A stretch of DNA of 64,000 bases, from positions 124,001 to 188,000 of the forward strand of contig JAWLCW010000004.1 of assembly GCA_041686935.1 (NCBI GenBank), read 5' to 3'. Below, one piece after another: positions 54,861-64,000 of the stretch. The notes beneath the pieces were generated by a model. It ran no database searches. It saw only the letters and a list, made by a program, of their open reading frames with translations, and was not told where the DNA came from. Every line of letters begins with the position of its first letter. Position 1 is the stretch's first letter. This DNA comes from Mariniphaga sp041686935 (GTDB lineage: Bacteria; Bacteroidota; Bacteroidia; Bacteroidales; Prolixibacteraceae). Made by a program: the position numbers and the translations under genes.

Positions 54861-56213
54861 ATGGGAAATTCAAGACGATCGTTTATTAAAAAATCAGCCA
54901 TTGGCGCTGCCGGAATTACCATTGGCGGCGTGGGCATGTCGGCAAAAAGTTACGGAAACATTATAGGCGCCAACGAAAAAATCAGGGTTGGAATACTCGG
55001 CTTCTCCGATCGGTTCAAAGGATCATTGGGAAAAGCATTTTTGAAGTATGCCGGTGACATGAATTACGAGTTTTTTACCGTTTGTGACATCTGGAATCGC
55101 CGTCGCGACGAAGGACAGGCATGGTATAGGGAAACAACCGGCGGAAAAATAAATACGGCAAGAAACACAGATGAACTTTGGGAACAAAAACCCGATGCAG
55201 TAATCATCAGTACAGCCGATTTTCAGCATGCCTTGCATACGGCTGAAGCAGTTCGAGTCGGTGCCGATGTGTTTTGCGAAAAACCCTTTGCCGAAACCAT
55301 GGACGATGCCAACGAAGGGCTGAAAGCGGTTAAGGAAACCGGTAAAGTAATAACGATTGGCTCACAGCGGCGCAGTGGTACTAATTACCACGCTGCCCAC
55401 GACTACATTCAATCGGGAAAATTCGGAAATATTATTGCCGTGGAAATGACCTGGAATGTGAATCAGCCCGGCAGATGGCGTTTGCCGCATCTCACATCCC
55501 AAATCAAAGAATCGGATACCGACTGGAAACGCTACCTGATGAATAGGCCTTACGAACCCTGGGACCCGCGCAAATACCTCGAATACCGGTTGTTCTGGCC
55601 CTATTCCTCCGGAATTCCCGGGCAATGGATGGCTCACCAGATTGACACTGTACACTGGTTCTCGCATTTGCCACATCCCCGCTCTGCCGTGGCCAACGGT
55701 GGCATTTATATGTGGAAAGACGGCCGTACCAACTTCGATACCATGACCGCAGTATTCGACTATGGTCCTGCAGATAAACCCGACGAAGGATTTCAGGTAA
55801 TCTATTCTTCACGGCAAAACAACTCCTCGGGTGGTACCAAGGAGTGGTATTTTTCCAACGGCGGTAAACTAGACTTAGCCACCAACAAGGTAAACAGCGA
55901 TGGCGGCCTGACTGAATGTCATGCCAGCTCTATGAATATGGAACCCTTCCTGCTGGAAGATTTTGACCTTCCCAAAATTAAAGCCGAAACAGGTGCTGAT
56001 ACAGGATCTGATCCGTTAACCAATGCCCACATGAAAAATTGGATGGAATGTGTTCGCAAGGGAGATCCGAAAACCAATGCTCCGGTTGAATCGGGCTACA
56101 GCCATTCCATTGCTAACATTATGGTTACGGCTGCATTGCGCACCGGTCAGCGTGCCACATTCGACGAAAAAACCAAACAGGTAATGGCCGGAGGAAAAAT
56201 ATTTAAATATTAG
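54861..56213 (+). CDS. Gfo/Idh/MocA family oxidoreductase, Tat-exported
   Basis: 450 aa. Twin-arginine leader NSRRSFIKKSAIGAAGITIGG. Rossmann part IRVGILGFSDRFKGSLG and DAVIISTADFQHALHTAEAV, then CEKPFAETMDDAN (EKP motif) and IGSQRRSGTNYHAAHDYI. GQWMAHQIDTVHWFSHL carries the active-site His. Related in class to the enzyme at 1133-2509 but not close. It acts in the periplasm on sugars or sugar derivatives. Placed in the operon between the isomerase pseudogene and a sulfatase. Confidence 0.9.
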   Translation: MGNSRRSFIKKSAIGAAGITIGGVGMSAKSYGNIIGANEKIRVGILGFSDRFKGSLGKAFLKYAGDMNYEFFTVCDIWNRRRDEGQAWYRETTGGKINTARNTDELWEQKPDAVIISTADFQHALHTAEAVRVGADVFCEKPFAETMDDANEGLKAVKETGKVITIGSQRRSGTNYHAAHDYIQSGKFGNIIAVEMTWNVNQPGRWRLPHLTSQIKESDTDWKRYLMNRPYEPWDPRKYLEYRLFWPYSSGIPGQWMAHQIDTVHWFSHLPHPRSAVANGGIYMWKDGRTNFDTMTAVFDYGPADKPDEGFQVIYSSRQNNSSGGTKEWYFSNGGKLDLATNKVNSDGGLTECHASSMNMEPFLLEDFDLPKIKAETGADTGSDPLTNAHMKNWMECVRKGDPKTNAPVESGYSHSIANIMVTAALRTGQRATFDEKTKQVMAGGKIFKY

Positions 56214-56304
56214 AATATTTATCGAGCGTTGTTCCACGCTTTACAAATAGCTTTCTGATAACTAAAGGGGAGTACAAAAATATTTTAAAAACAAATAAGT
56301 GAAC

Positions 56305-57729
56305 ATGATCAAGTTATTGTTAAATGCAGCAGCACTTTCAGGACTTGGACTGATATTTTGTCAGTCCGAAAGAAAAGCTGTTAATACCATAGAAGAAAAG
56401 CCCAATATCATTTTTATCATGGCTGACGATATGGGATACAGCGATTTGGGATGTTACGGTGCTTCGCGCATTCAAACGCCCAACATCGACCGGATGGCAG
56501 CCGAAGGCATCCTGTTTACGCAGCATTATGCAGGAACGTCGGTTTGTGCTCCTTCCCGATCGTCGCTAATGACCGGCCAGCACACTGGTAATACTCCTGT
56601 CAGGAGAAACAGACCATGGGAACCTTACGGCCAGTTTCCACTTCCCGAAAATACAGTAACGGTAGCCTCCCTTCTGAAAGATGCCGGGTATGCAACTACC
56701 CTAATTGGCAAATGGGGACTCGGAGTGGAAGGCACGTCGGGCGATCCGCTCAAACAGGGATTCGATTCCTATTACGGTTATCTGTGTCAGATTCTAGCGC
56801 ATAACCATGCGCCCGAATATTTGATGGACAGCGGTGAAAAGGTTTACCTCGATAATAAGGTGGTTTGGAATGATACATCCCACTGGACAAAAGGATTGGG
56901 AAGCTACCCCGTCGAAATCAACCAGTTTTCGCAGGAACTTTTTACAGAGAAGGCTTTGGATTTCATCGAAGAAAACCACGATAACCCATTTTTTCTCTAT
57001 TTTCCGGTCATTATTCCGCACGACAACGGTGAGGCACCGAAGGGCAAACGCTACTCCGATATTCCTTCGTTTGAACCTTATGAAGATAAAAACTGGACTG
57101 AAAGCGAAAAAGGTTATGCTGCCATGATTACCTATCTGGACAAAGACGTGGGGAAAATTTTGGATAAACTTACGGAACTGGGCCTGGTTGAAAACACCAT
57201 CGTAATATTCACCAGCGACAACGGCGGCGATTCACCCGGTTCGTTTTACACCGAAAGCAATCATCCGTTTCGCGGGAAAAAGCGCGACTTATATGAGGGT
57301 GGAATTCGTGTGCCGTTTGTTGCGCGGTGGCCAGGAAAAATAGAGCCGGGAACAAAAACCGATCATGTATCGGCCTTCTGGGATTTCATGCCAACAGTTT
57401 GCGATTTGGCAGGAATCGAAGCTCCGGAAATTTCTGATGGAATTTCCTATCTGCCGGCTATGCTGGGGCAGCCTCAGCAAGTGCACGACCACCTTTATTT
57501 CGAGTTTCATGGACAGGGTGGTAAGCAGGCTGTTATAAGAAACAACTGGAAACTGATTCGCCTTGATGTAAAAAATCCTGAGAAAACCCGGCTGGAATTA
57601 TACAACCTGGAAAATGACCTGGAAGAGCAGAATAACCTGGCAGATGTTATGCCGGAGAAAGTAGCTGAAATTTATTCATTGTTTGAAGAAAATCATGCAG
57701 AAAACCCATACTTTCCATTAATTCCGTAA
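56305..57729 (+). CDS. Sulfatase (S1 family, CAPSR type)
   Basis: 474 aa from ATG 56305 (an upstream GTG at 56299 also fits). Signal segment LLLNAAALSGLGLIFC may be a lipobox. Motifs: FIMADDMGYSDLGCYG, then Cys 81 in CAPSRSSLMTG (formylglycine site), TLIGKWGLG, VIIPHDNGE, IVIFTSDNGGDSPG, and C-terminal NNWKLIRLD and LYNLENDLEEQNNLAD. An exported arylsulfatase-like enzyme acting on a sulfated saccharide. Follows the oxidoreductase by 91 bp. Confidence 0.94.
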   Translation: MIKLLLNAAALSGLGLIFCQSERKAVNTIEEKPNIIFIMADDMGYSDLGCYGASRIQTPNIDRMAAEGILFTQHYAGTSVCAPSRSSLMTGQHTGNTPVRRNRPWEPYGQFPLPENTVTVASLLKDAGYATTLIGKWGLGVEGTSGDPLKQGFDSYYGYLCQILAHNHAPEYLMDSGEKVYLDNKVVWNDTSHWTKGLGSYPVEINQFSQELFTEKALDFIEENHDNPFFLYFPVIIPHDNGEAPKGKRYSDIPSFEPYEDKNWTESEKGYAAMITYLDKDVGKILDKLTELGLVENTIVIFTSDNGGDSPGSFYTESNHPFRGKKRDLYEGGIRVPFVARWPGKIEPGTKTDHVSAFWDFMPTVCDLAGIEAPEISDGISYLPAMLGQPQQVHDHLYFEFHGQGGKQAVIRNNWKLIRLDVKNPEKTRLELYNLENDLEEQNNLADVMPEKVAEIYSLFEENHAENPYFPLIP

Positions 57730-57954
57730 TAACTGGGTGCAATAAAATTGAGTTCACCATCCGACATACACCAGCAGATATTTACACGGGATGGTCACCG
57801 GCAGAATTTGGGTAGAATTAACAAATAAACGAAGAGTAAAAGATATGTATGCATTTACCGAAAAAATCAACCCAAATGAATTAGAGAAATAACACTAACA
57901 GATTAATTTATACTTATTTTGAAAAGTCAGTTCAATAACATAAATATTTAATGA

Positions 57955-59685
57955 ATGATGAATCAAAACTTAAATATTAAGTTTTTTCGGAGGGTTGTTT
58001 TTTTATTTTTTACCAGTATAAAAACCCGATCTGGCTTAAATTGTAAAATTTATAAATCGGAAAATATGATTCAGCCAATTAATTTTAATGTGGAAATGAT
58101 ATCTGAGGACTTGACCAAAAGCAGCTATGCGAAGGGTATTAATCAGTATTTGTGGGCAATTATTCTATTAATGATTTTAACAAAATGTACATCTAAATCT
58201 ACCGAAATTGAAAAAAATCCACCCAACATCCTGTTAGCCATTTCTGACGATCAATCATATCCTCATGCCAGTGCCTATGGTTGTAAATTTGTTCATACTC
58301 CACATTTTGATCGGGTGGCGAGTGATGGTGTGCTATTCAATCGTGCCTATGCACCATCCCCCTCCTGCAGTCCAACCCGTGCATCTATTCTTACCGGACG
58401 CAACATTTGGCAAAATGAAGAGGCCGGTGTGCACATCAGTCTTTTTCCTAAAAAGTTTCAGGTGCTTCCGGATATATTAGCCACCAATGGCTATCATGTA
58501 GGTATGACTGGCAAAGGATGGTCACCTGGTAACTGGAGGGATTCCGGCTGGGAGCATAACCCGGCCGGTCCCGGTTATTATCAGCATGATACGGTTCCTC
58601 CGTCAACAAGAATGAGTAAAGTAAATTATGCAGCCAATTTCAAAACTTTTATGAAAGAAAGAAAAGAGGGGCAACCTTTCTATTTCTGGTTTGGAGGATC
58701 AGAACCTCACCGGGGTTACGAATATGGCTCCGGTTATGCAGCCGGCAAAAGACTGGCCGATCTAGAGGTTCCCCCTTTCCTGCTGGACGATTCTGTCACC
58801 CGCATGGACCTGTTGGATTATGCCTTGGAGATCGAATATTTTGACCAACATCTGGGACTTATGTTGGATTATCTTAAAGAAATTGGCGAACTGGAGAATA
58901 CTATTGTAATTGTTACAAGCGATAATGGTATGCCTTTTCCCCGGGCGAAAATTAATATGTATGATTATGGGATTCACATGCCGCTCGCAGTTAGCTGGAA
59001 TAAATTTGTTCCGGGCGACCGGACTGTGGATGATTTTGTCAGCTTGATTGATTTGAAGCCTACCATTTTGGAAGCGGCCGGAGTAGCCATTCCGGAGCAA
59101 GTGACCGGACGAAGCTTTTTGAATGTAATTAAATCGGACGCCTCAGGACAGGTGGATAACAACCGCAGTTATGTATCGTCAGGTAAAGAGCGCCATAATT
59201 ATGCAAGGGCCGATAACATGAATTATCCCATCCGGGCCATCCGTTCGGATAAGTTTTTGTATCTGCGAAATTTCAAGCCCGATCGCTGGCCTTCCGGTGA
59301 CCCTCCGGTTTATAAAGATTCCGAACTGGATAAGGTTTCAGGTAAAACAATTATGGATAAAAAAGACACTGATGTCAAAGCGCAAAAGCTTTTTCAGCTT
59401 ACGGTGGAAAAACGGCCGGAGGAAGAGCTTTTTAATGTGGAGATTGATCCAGGATGTCTGAATAACCTGGCTGATGATCCGGCTTACAATGAGGTTCGGG
59501 AAAAACTATGGCAACAATTGAAAGCAGATTTGGAAAAACAGAGTGACCCCAGAATTTTTGGCAAAGGAGATGTTTTTGATAGTTATCCGGTATTTAACCC
59601 CATTATTATGAAAGATAAAGATGGAAAAGGCTTGTTTCCCGGTTTTTCAGAACTGGGAGAGTACAATCCTGAATTTCAGGATTAA
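57955..59685 (+). CDS. Sulfatase (S1 family, CSPTR type)
   Basis: 576 aa as read from ATG 57955. The hydrophobic leader (WAIILLMILTKCTS, lipobox-like) lies at about residues 68-80, so the true start is probably ATG 58096 (MISEDL) or 58066; the first 40-47 residues are suspect. Motifs: LLAISDDQSYPHASAYG, Cys 138 in CSPTRASILTG, HVGMTGKGWSPGNW, SEPHRGYEYGSGY, IVIVTSDNGMPFPRAK. The C-terminal part (about 430-576) is longer than in the neighbouring sulfatase, and the motif after Cys resembles the sulfamidase-like S1_8 group (inference). Confidence 0.9.
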   Translation: MMNQNLNIKFFRRVVFLFFTSIKTRSGLNCKIYKSENMIQPINFNVEMISEDLTKSSYAKGINQYLWAIILLMILTKCTSKSTEIEKNPPNILLAISDDQSYPHASAYGCKFVHTPHFDRVASDGVLFNRAYAPSPSCSPTRASILTGRNIWQNEEAGVHISLFPKKFQVLPDILATNGYHVGMTGKGWSPGNWRDSGWEHNPAGPGYYQHDTVPPSTRMSKVNYAANFKTFMKERKEGQPFYFWFGGSEPHRGYEYGSGYAAGKRLADLEVPPFLLDDSVTRMDLLDYALEIEYFDQHLGLMLDYLKEIGELENTIVIVTSDNGMPFPRAKINMYDYGIHMPLAVSWNKFVPGDRTVDDFVSLIDLKPTILEAAGVAIPEQVTGRSFLNVIKSDASGQVDNNRSYVSSGKERHNYARADNMNYPIRAIRSDKFLYLRNFKPDRWPSGDPPVYKDSELDKVSGKTIMDKKDTDVKAQKLFQLTVEKRPEEELFNVEIDPGCLNNLADDPAYNEVREKLWQQLKADLEKQSDPRIFGKGDVFDSYPVFNPIIMKDKDGKGLFPGFSELGEYNPEFQD

Positions 59686-59698
59686 AATTCAATTTTAA

Positions 59699-61138
59699 AT
59701 GATTGAAAAAATGAAATTAAAATTTATTCTAAACTTATGTTCGTGTTTTATAATCAGTAGTTCGATGGTGGCGCAGGTGGCTTTTGCAGATGCTGCTGAA
59801 TTCGGCTTTTCACCGGATGCTAACGGCATACAAAATACCAAAGCTTTGCAACAAGCAGTAGATAGGCAAGGGACAATTGTGGTGAGTAAGCCAGGGACTT
59901 ATAAAATAGCCGGAACTGTTTATTTAAGTAGTCACACCACATTAAAATTTGAAAATCATGTGGTACTGCAAAAAGTCGCTGAAAACGGACTATTTACTCA
60001 TGTATTTTTGAATAAAGGAGCATTGACAAAAACCTACGACGAAAATATACTAATTGAAGGTTTGCATATAAGTGTAAATGGAGTTGATAAAGTTTTTAAT
60101 GAAGTATATGGGCTGAGGGGTCAATTAGCATTTTTTTACATTAAAGATTTACGTATAGAACGATTCCGGTTGTTGGATTTGGAAAGCGTACAATTCGGTA
60201 TTCACGTCTGTACCTTCGAAGATTTATTGATAAAAGATGTTATCATTAAAGGCAGAAAAGATGGAATTCACCTGGGTCGGGGTAAGCGCTTTGCAATCCG
60301 GGATTGTGTGTTCCAGACCTATGATGATGCCATCGCGCTGAATGCACATGACTACGCTACCTCTAATCCTGAATTGGGATGGATTGAAGATGGTGTAGTG
60401 GAAAACTGCCACGACCTGGATCAGGAAAATACCACAGGTTTCTTTTGCCGGATTTTAGCGGGGGCCTGGACCGACTGGAAGCCAGGTATTGAAGTGCAGC
60501 AATCGGATGCAGTTATTTCCAATGGCCGTATTTACCGGGTGCAGGCTGAGCCGGATGGCACCATTTATACTTCTAAAACCCGTCCTGTTCACGAAAAGGG
60601 GAGTAAAGTAGTAGATGGCATTAACTGGGGAGTGGTACAGGAGGATATTACTTATACTGCCGGAGTTAGAAATGTAGTATTCAGGGACATCATTTTGAGC
60701 AAACCCAGGATCGGATTTTCCGTGCATTTCGACAATGACAGATACAGTCGCTCTTATTATCCCGGTGCGCCTGTTGTCAGGCAAGAGCAGTTGCTTTTTG
60801 ACAACATTCGGGTGATGCACGATGAAAAAAAGGCTTTGTTTTCTATAGGCACGCCGGTGGATATTTTAACAATCACCAATTCCAGTTTTAGAAACAACAG
60901 TATAACGTTTAGGGGCAATAAGGCTATGCCCGATTACCAAAAAACCATTATCAACATTTATGGCTCTGTTTTTACTCATGATGGTGAGATGGATTTGATC
61001 AACAATACAGTTGAAAATAAAGAGATCATTTTAAAAACAGCTTCGAATGTTATTCTTAAGAATAATTTTTCGGCAAACATTAATGAAGGAAAGGGAAAAA
61101 TCACAGTGGAGTCTGATTTGAATTATAAAATAGAATAG
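59699..61138 (+). CDS. Right-handed beta-helix protein, GH28/pectin-lyase-like
   Basis: 479 aa; ATG 59711 (MKLKFIL) is an equally good start. Signal peptide ending SSSMVAQ. FADAAEFGFSPDANGIQNTKALQQAVDRQG is a weak version of the GH28 entry motif (quoted in parts: FGFSPDANG, TKALQQAV). In the helix core, GRKDGIHLGRG and TYDDAIALNAHDY hold candidate catalytic Asp residues. It lacks a clear GHG. Unlike the flanking GH28 proteins, strands after residue 250 are long and irregular (WTDWKPGIEVQQ; YAGVRN-type turns). Substrate probably the same uronic-acid polymer; lyase or hydrolase chemistry cannot be told apart here. Confidence 0.75.
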   Translation: MIEKMKLKFILNLCSCFIISSSMVAQVAFADAAEFGFSPDANGIQNTKALQQAVDRQGTIVVSKPGTYKIAGTVYLSSHTTLKFENHVVLQKVAENGLFTHVFLNKGALTKTYDENILIEGLHISVNGVDKVFNEVYGLRGQLAFFYIKDLRIERFRLLDLESVQFGIHVCTFEDLLIKDVIIKGRKDGIHLGRGKRFAIRDCVFQTYDDAIALNAHDYATSNPELGWIEDGVVENCHDLDQENTTGFFCRILAGAWTDWKPGIEVQQSDAVISNGRIYRVQAEPDGTIYTSKTRPVHEKGSKVVDGINWGVVQEDITYTAGVRNVVFRDIILSKPRIGFSVHFDNDRYSRSYYPGAPVVRQEQLLFDNIRVMHDEKKALFSIGTPVDILTITNSSFRNNSITFRGNKAMPDYQKTIINIYGSVFTHDGEMDLINNTVENKEIILKTASNVILKNNFSANINEGKGKITVESDLNYKIE

Positions 61139-61362
61139 TTTAACAAATTGGTTTAATGATGTATGGTGAATCCAATGCCGTTTATCTCTTTTAAGCTTAG
61201 GCGAAATATACGGGGGAATTGGAAAAACCGGCTGTCATTTGCAATAAGATATAAATTGGTCAACGGTAAAAATAGAAAGCCAAAATACGTTATGACGGGC
61301 AAATGGTAAAGTTTTACAGCATGAGTTGAGCAAAGAAATGTAGTTTTAAAAAATCAGTAAAA

Positions 61363-62991
61363 ATGAAACAAAGTATTTATTTAGGCCTGCTAACTTTTTT
61401 TCTTCTTTTTTTTCAAATATCGTATGGTTCAATAATCGGTGGGATATACAAAGTATTGGAGTATGGGGCCAAAGCGGATGGTGTAACTCTGGATACAAAG
61501 GCTATTCAAAAAGCTATCGATGATTGTCATCAAAATGGTGGCGGGAAAGTAGTTTTCAACAACGGTACTTTTATCTCCGGCACCATCATTCTTAAAAGTA
61601 ATGTCACTTTATATATTGAAGCCGGCGCCGTTTTAAAAGCAAGTAACAACCTGGGAGATTTTCCGATTCTGCCCTCCCGGTATCCATCCTATGAAGGAAA
61701 TTTTGAAACCAACAAAATGTTAATTTACGCTGAAGATGCAAAAAATATTTCATTAGCCGGACGGGGAACTATTGACGGAAATGGTGATCACTGGATTGAT
61801 GGACCTTATGGAAGCCCTTCCTTTAGTGTCAGGCCACGCATAATCCATTTCCGTGGATGTGTGGATATACATATTTCGGATTTAACTCTATATAATTCAG
61901 CTTCCTGGGTACAATCATACCAATCGTGTAAAAACATGGTTATTGATGGGATAACAGTTAATAGCCGTGAGAATAAGGATATTGAAAAAGAGCGTTATGC
62001 CGATGCCCGGGGGAGAAACACAGATGGGCTCGACCTGGTGGATTGTGAGAAAGTAAGAATATCCAATTGTTTTATTAATAGCGGAGATGATGCCATTTGC
62101 CTGAAAAGTTTTTCCCCGGACGAAGGCTGCAGAGATATCACAATCACCAACTGTATTGTCAGCTCCAATGCTTCCGGAATTAAAATCGGAACAGAAACAG
62201 CGGGATCTTTTGAAGATATTACCATCCAGAATTGTGTAGTTTTTGATACCCGGGCAGAAGCCATAGCCCTATTAAGCGCAGATGGAGCAAGGGTTGAACG
62301 AATCAATGTCTCCAATATATCCCTTCGAAACATCAAGGGGGCAGCCATTGCTATCCGGCTAGGAAATCGCAATCGTCTCTACCTTAAAAATATTAAACCA
62401 AACGAACAACCGATTATTCGGGATATTATAATAGAAAATATACAGGGAACCCGTATTTCTGCTGATTTTGGCTGTTCTGTTACAGGAATAAAAGATTTCC
62501 CTGTTAAAAATATTGTATTGAAAAACATCAATCTTCAGTTTGACGGAGGTGGAACAACCGATGATTCTTACAAGGAAATTCCGGAGAATGAAACAGGATA
62601 TCCAAGCGGAAGAATGTTCGGAAGGATACCAGCCTATGGTTTTTTTATCCGTCACGCAAAAAATGTTACACTCAGTAATATATTCCTCCGATTCGATAAA
62701 GAAGAACATCGTCCCGCAGTATTGTGCGATGATGTGGAGCAAATCGAAATAAAAGGTCTTATGGCTTCCGGTACAATGAATTCACCTGAGGTGGTTCGTT
62801 TGGTTGATACTCAAAGGGTGATTATATCAGAAAGCAGACCAACCACTCCTGTCCCTGTTTTCTTATCGGTATATGGTAAATCTGATGAAATTATTTTGCT
62901 GAACAATTTTCTAAAGAATGCAAAACAGAATGTATTTTTTGATAGAGAAGCAATTAAAGCAACTGTTACTGAATCAGGGACTTTTGAGTAA
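61363..62991 (+). CDS. GH28-like polygalacturonase-type hydrolase
   Basis: 542 aa. Signal peptide MKQSIYLGLLTFFLLFFQIS. Entry motif YKVLEYGAKADGVTLDTKAIQKAIDDC. GRNTDGLDLVD (NTD with Asp 221) and NSGDDAICLKSF (Asp 242/243) are the GH28 catalytic motifs; SNASGIKIGTET stands where GHG is expected, without His. FVQS-type aromatic residues (SASWVQSYQSCKN) line the cleft region. Likely an exo-acting hydrolase of galacturonate- or related uronate-containing chains. Alone among the three helix proteins it keeps the full NTD.. DD pattern. Followed by a sulfatase gene 54 bp later. Confidence 0.87.
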   Translation: MKQSIYLGLLTFFLLFFQISYGSIIGGIYKVLEYGAKADGVTLDTKAIQKAIDDCHQNGGGKVVFNNGTFISGTIILKSNVTLYIEAGAVLKASNNLGDFPILPSRYPSYEGNFETNKMLIYAEDAKNISLAGRGTIDGNGDHWIDGPYGSPSFSVRPRIIHFRGCVDIHISDLTLYNSASWVQSYQSCKNMVIDGITVNSRENKDIEKERYADARGRNTDGLDLVDCEKVRISNCFINSGDDAICLKSFSPDEGCRDITITNCIVSSNASGIKIGTETAGSFEDITIQNCVVFDTRAEAIALLSADGARVERINVSNISLRNIKGAAIAIRLGNRNRLYLKNIKPNEQPIIRDIIIENIQGTRISADFGCSVTGIKDFPVKNIVLKNINLQFDGGGTTDDSYKEIPENETGYPSGRMFGRIPAYGFFIRHAKNVTLSNIFLRFDKEEHRPAVLCDDVEQIEIKGLMASGTMNSPEVVRLVDTQRVIISESRPTTPVPVFLSVYGKSDEIILLNNFLKNAKQNVFFDREAIKATVTESGTFE

Positions 62992-63045
62992 ATTTTCAAA
63001 ATAAGATTCTATTAAATAATGGTGAAATAAAAAAAAACTATTAAC

Positions 63046-64000
63046 ATGAATAACTTAAAAAAGATCAAATTATTTACACTATTTTGCTTGGCAGGATTCA
63101 TAGCATGTCATAAACCCGAAGAAAATAAAAAGCCAAATATACTGTATATTTTCACAGATGACCAGAGCTACCGGACAGTAGGCGCTTATCCCGGTTCCTA
63201 TGAATGGGTAAACACCCCGAATATCGACAAACTTGCTGAAGAAGGGATGCGTTTTACGCATTGTTACATCGGTGCATCGTGCATGGCCTCCCGGGCTACA
63301 GCTTTAACAGGTTTGCTTCAACACGGAATAAATTCTTTAAGAAGGACAGGCCCATCTACACAAAACGACTATGATCCTGATGTATTACATTTCTGGCCTT
63401 CAGTGTTTCGGGAATCAGGATATTATACAGGCATTATTGGAAAATGGCATGTAGGTTCTGATGATGGAGCAGGAAGGGATTGGGATTATTCTGCTGTTTG
63501 GAACCATGCACTTTCGCCTGCCAATGGTGGTTATTATCTTGATCAGAAAATTAGTTTTAATGGGGATGATCCTATATCTGTTGGCGGATATTCTACAGAT
63601 AATTATACGGAATATGCTCTTGATTTCATTAACGATCGCTCACAAAACAGAGACAAACCATGGTATTTATGGCTTTGTTATTCCGCAGTACATAGTCCTT
63701 ATACGCCTGCTGAAAGGCATGCAGGTTTTTACAACAATGCAGCTCCCGTACCAGTCCCTGCTGACATTTTTCCACCTCGCCCGGGTAAACCTTCACATAT
63801 GGTAAATTATGGAGAGTGGGGAAAAGATAAAGAAGGGAATCCAATATATAGAGGAGTAACTTTTGATGATTTTATTCAAAAATACAATACCGGAGTACTT
63901 GCCATTGATGAAGGAGTGGGAAAAATTGTGAAACTATTGAAATCAACCGGTCAACTGGACAATACATTAATCGTTTTCACATCTGACCAGGGATATGCTA
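63046..64000 (+). CDS. Sulfatase (S1 family, CMASR type), 3' end beyond window
   Basis: 318 codons visible. Lipoprotein leader MNNLKKIKLFTLFCLAGFIA with Cys next. Motifs: ILYIFTDDQSYRTVGAYP, Cys 79 in CMASRATALTG (Ala in the usual Pro place), GIIGKWHVGSDD, YSAVHSPYTP and LIVFTSDQGYA, where the window ends. The fourth S1-type sulfatase here and the third of the right PUL. Its different active-site context from the neighbours implies a separate sulfate position or sugar. Confidence 0.93.
   Translation, partial: MNNLKKIKLFTLFCLAGFIACHKPEENKKPNILYIFTDDQSYRTVGAYPGSYEWVNTPNIDKLAEEGMRFTHCYIGASCMASRATALTGLLQHGINSLRRTGPSTQNDYDPDVLHFWPSVFRESGYYTGIIGKWHVGSDDGAGRDWDYSAVWNHALSPANGGYYLDQKISFNGDDPISVGGYSTDNYTEYALDFINDRSQNRDKPWYLWLCYSAVHSPYTPAERHAGFYNNAAPVPVPADIFPPRPGKPSHMVNYGEWGKDKEGNPIYRGVTFDDFIQKYNTGVLAIDEGVGKIVKLLKSTGQLDNTLIVFTSDQGYA

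Noticed and set aside
1..64000. tRNA or rRNA genes
   Set aside because: No cloverleaf-like sequence with the GTTCGANNC arm or rRNA core sequence was noticed in the spacers by eye; a tRNAscan run would settle this.

Overview
The window reads as part of a Bacteroidota chromosome (class Bacteroidia; a marine or gut Marinilabiliales/Prolixibacteraceae-type relative is my inference). Pointers are two SusC/SusD pairs each with an ECF sigma factor and FecR anti-sigma factor, a type IX secretion C-terminal domain, lipoproteins with acidic residues after the lipobox Cys, an anaerobic sulfatase maturase, and -7 promoter elements of the TAnnTTTG form. No rRNA, tRNA, CRISPR array or intact transposase was seen.

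Layout. 1-10 kb is mostly housekeeping: a DUF5916 protein cut by the left edge, a Tat-exported Gfo/Idh/MocA oxidoreductase, a TPR lipoprotein, a GT39-PAP2 pair, an AddB-like nuclease and an NAD(P)-binding protein. 10-20 kb is a plant-wall glycan block: GH51 arabinofuranosidase, a two-component-type sensor without receiver or HTH, and an operon of a GH140-like enzyme plus two paralogous putative glycosidase lipoproteins. 20-30 kb holds a repeat-rich T9SS cargo protein, the sulfatase maturase, YccF, an S9 peptidase, an unrecognised secreted protein, an acyl-CoA dehydrogenase and a 52-aa protein. 30-36 kb has a cold-shock protein, a sulfatase, a sugar isomerase, two metallophosphoesterases and the remnant of a third.

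36-64 kb is a polysaccharide utilisation region. Two complete sigma/FecR/SusC/SusD sets diverge from a roughly 115-150 bp spacer near 43.3 kb. The right set is split between sigma and FecR by a 1.3 kb repeat cluster around a broken DUF559 gene, then continues into three right-handed beta-helix enzymes (two GH28-like), three sulfatases, an oxidoreductase and an isomerase gene with an in-frame stop.

Working together (inference): SusC/D import oligosaccharides, sulfatases activated by the maturase remove sulfate, GH28-like enzymes cut a uronic-acid backbone, and GH51/GH140-like enzymes trim arabinose- or apiose-like branches. A sulfated, pectin-like wall polymer such as that of seagrass or algae fits the set, but this is not proven by sequence. 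Several genes are decaying (nonsense codons, truncation), and base composition is patchy across the SusC genes, suggesting recent reshuffling.
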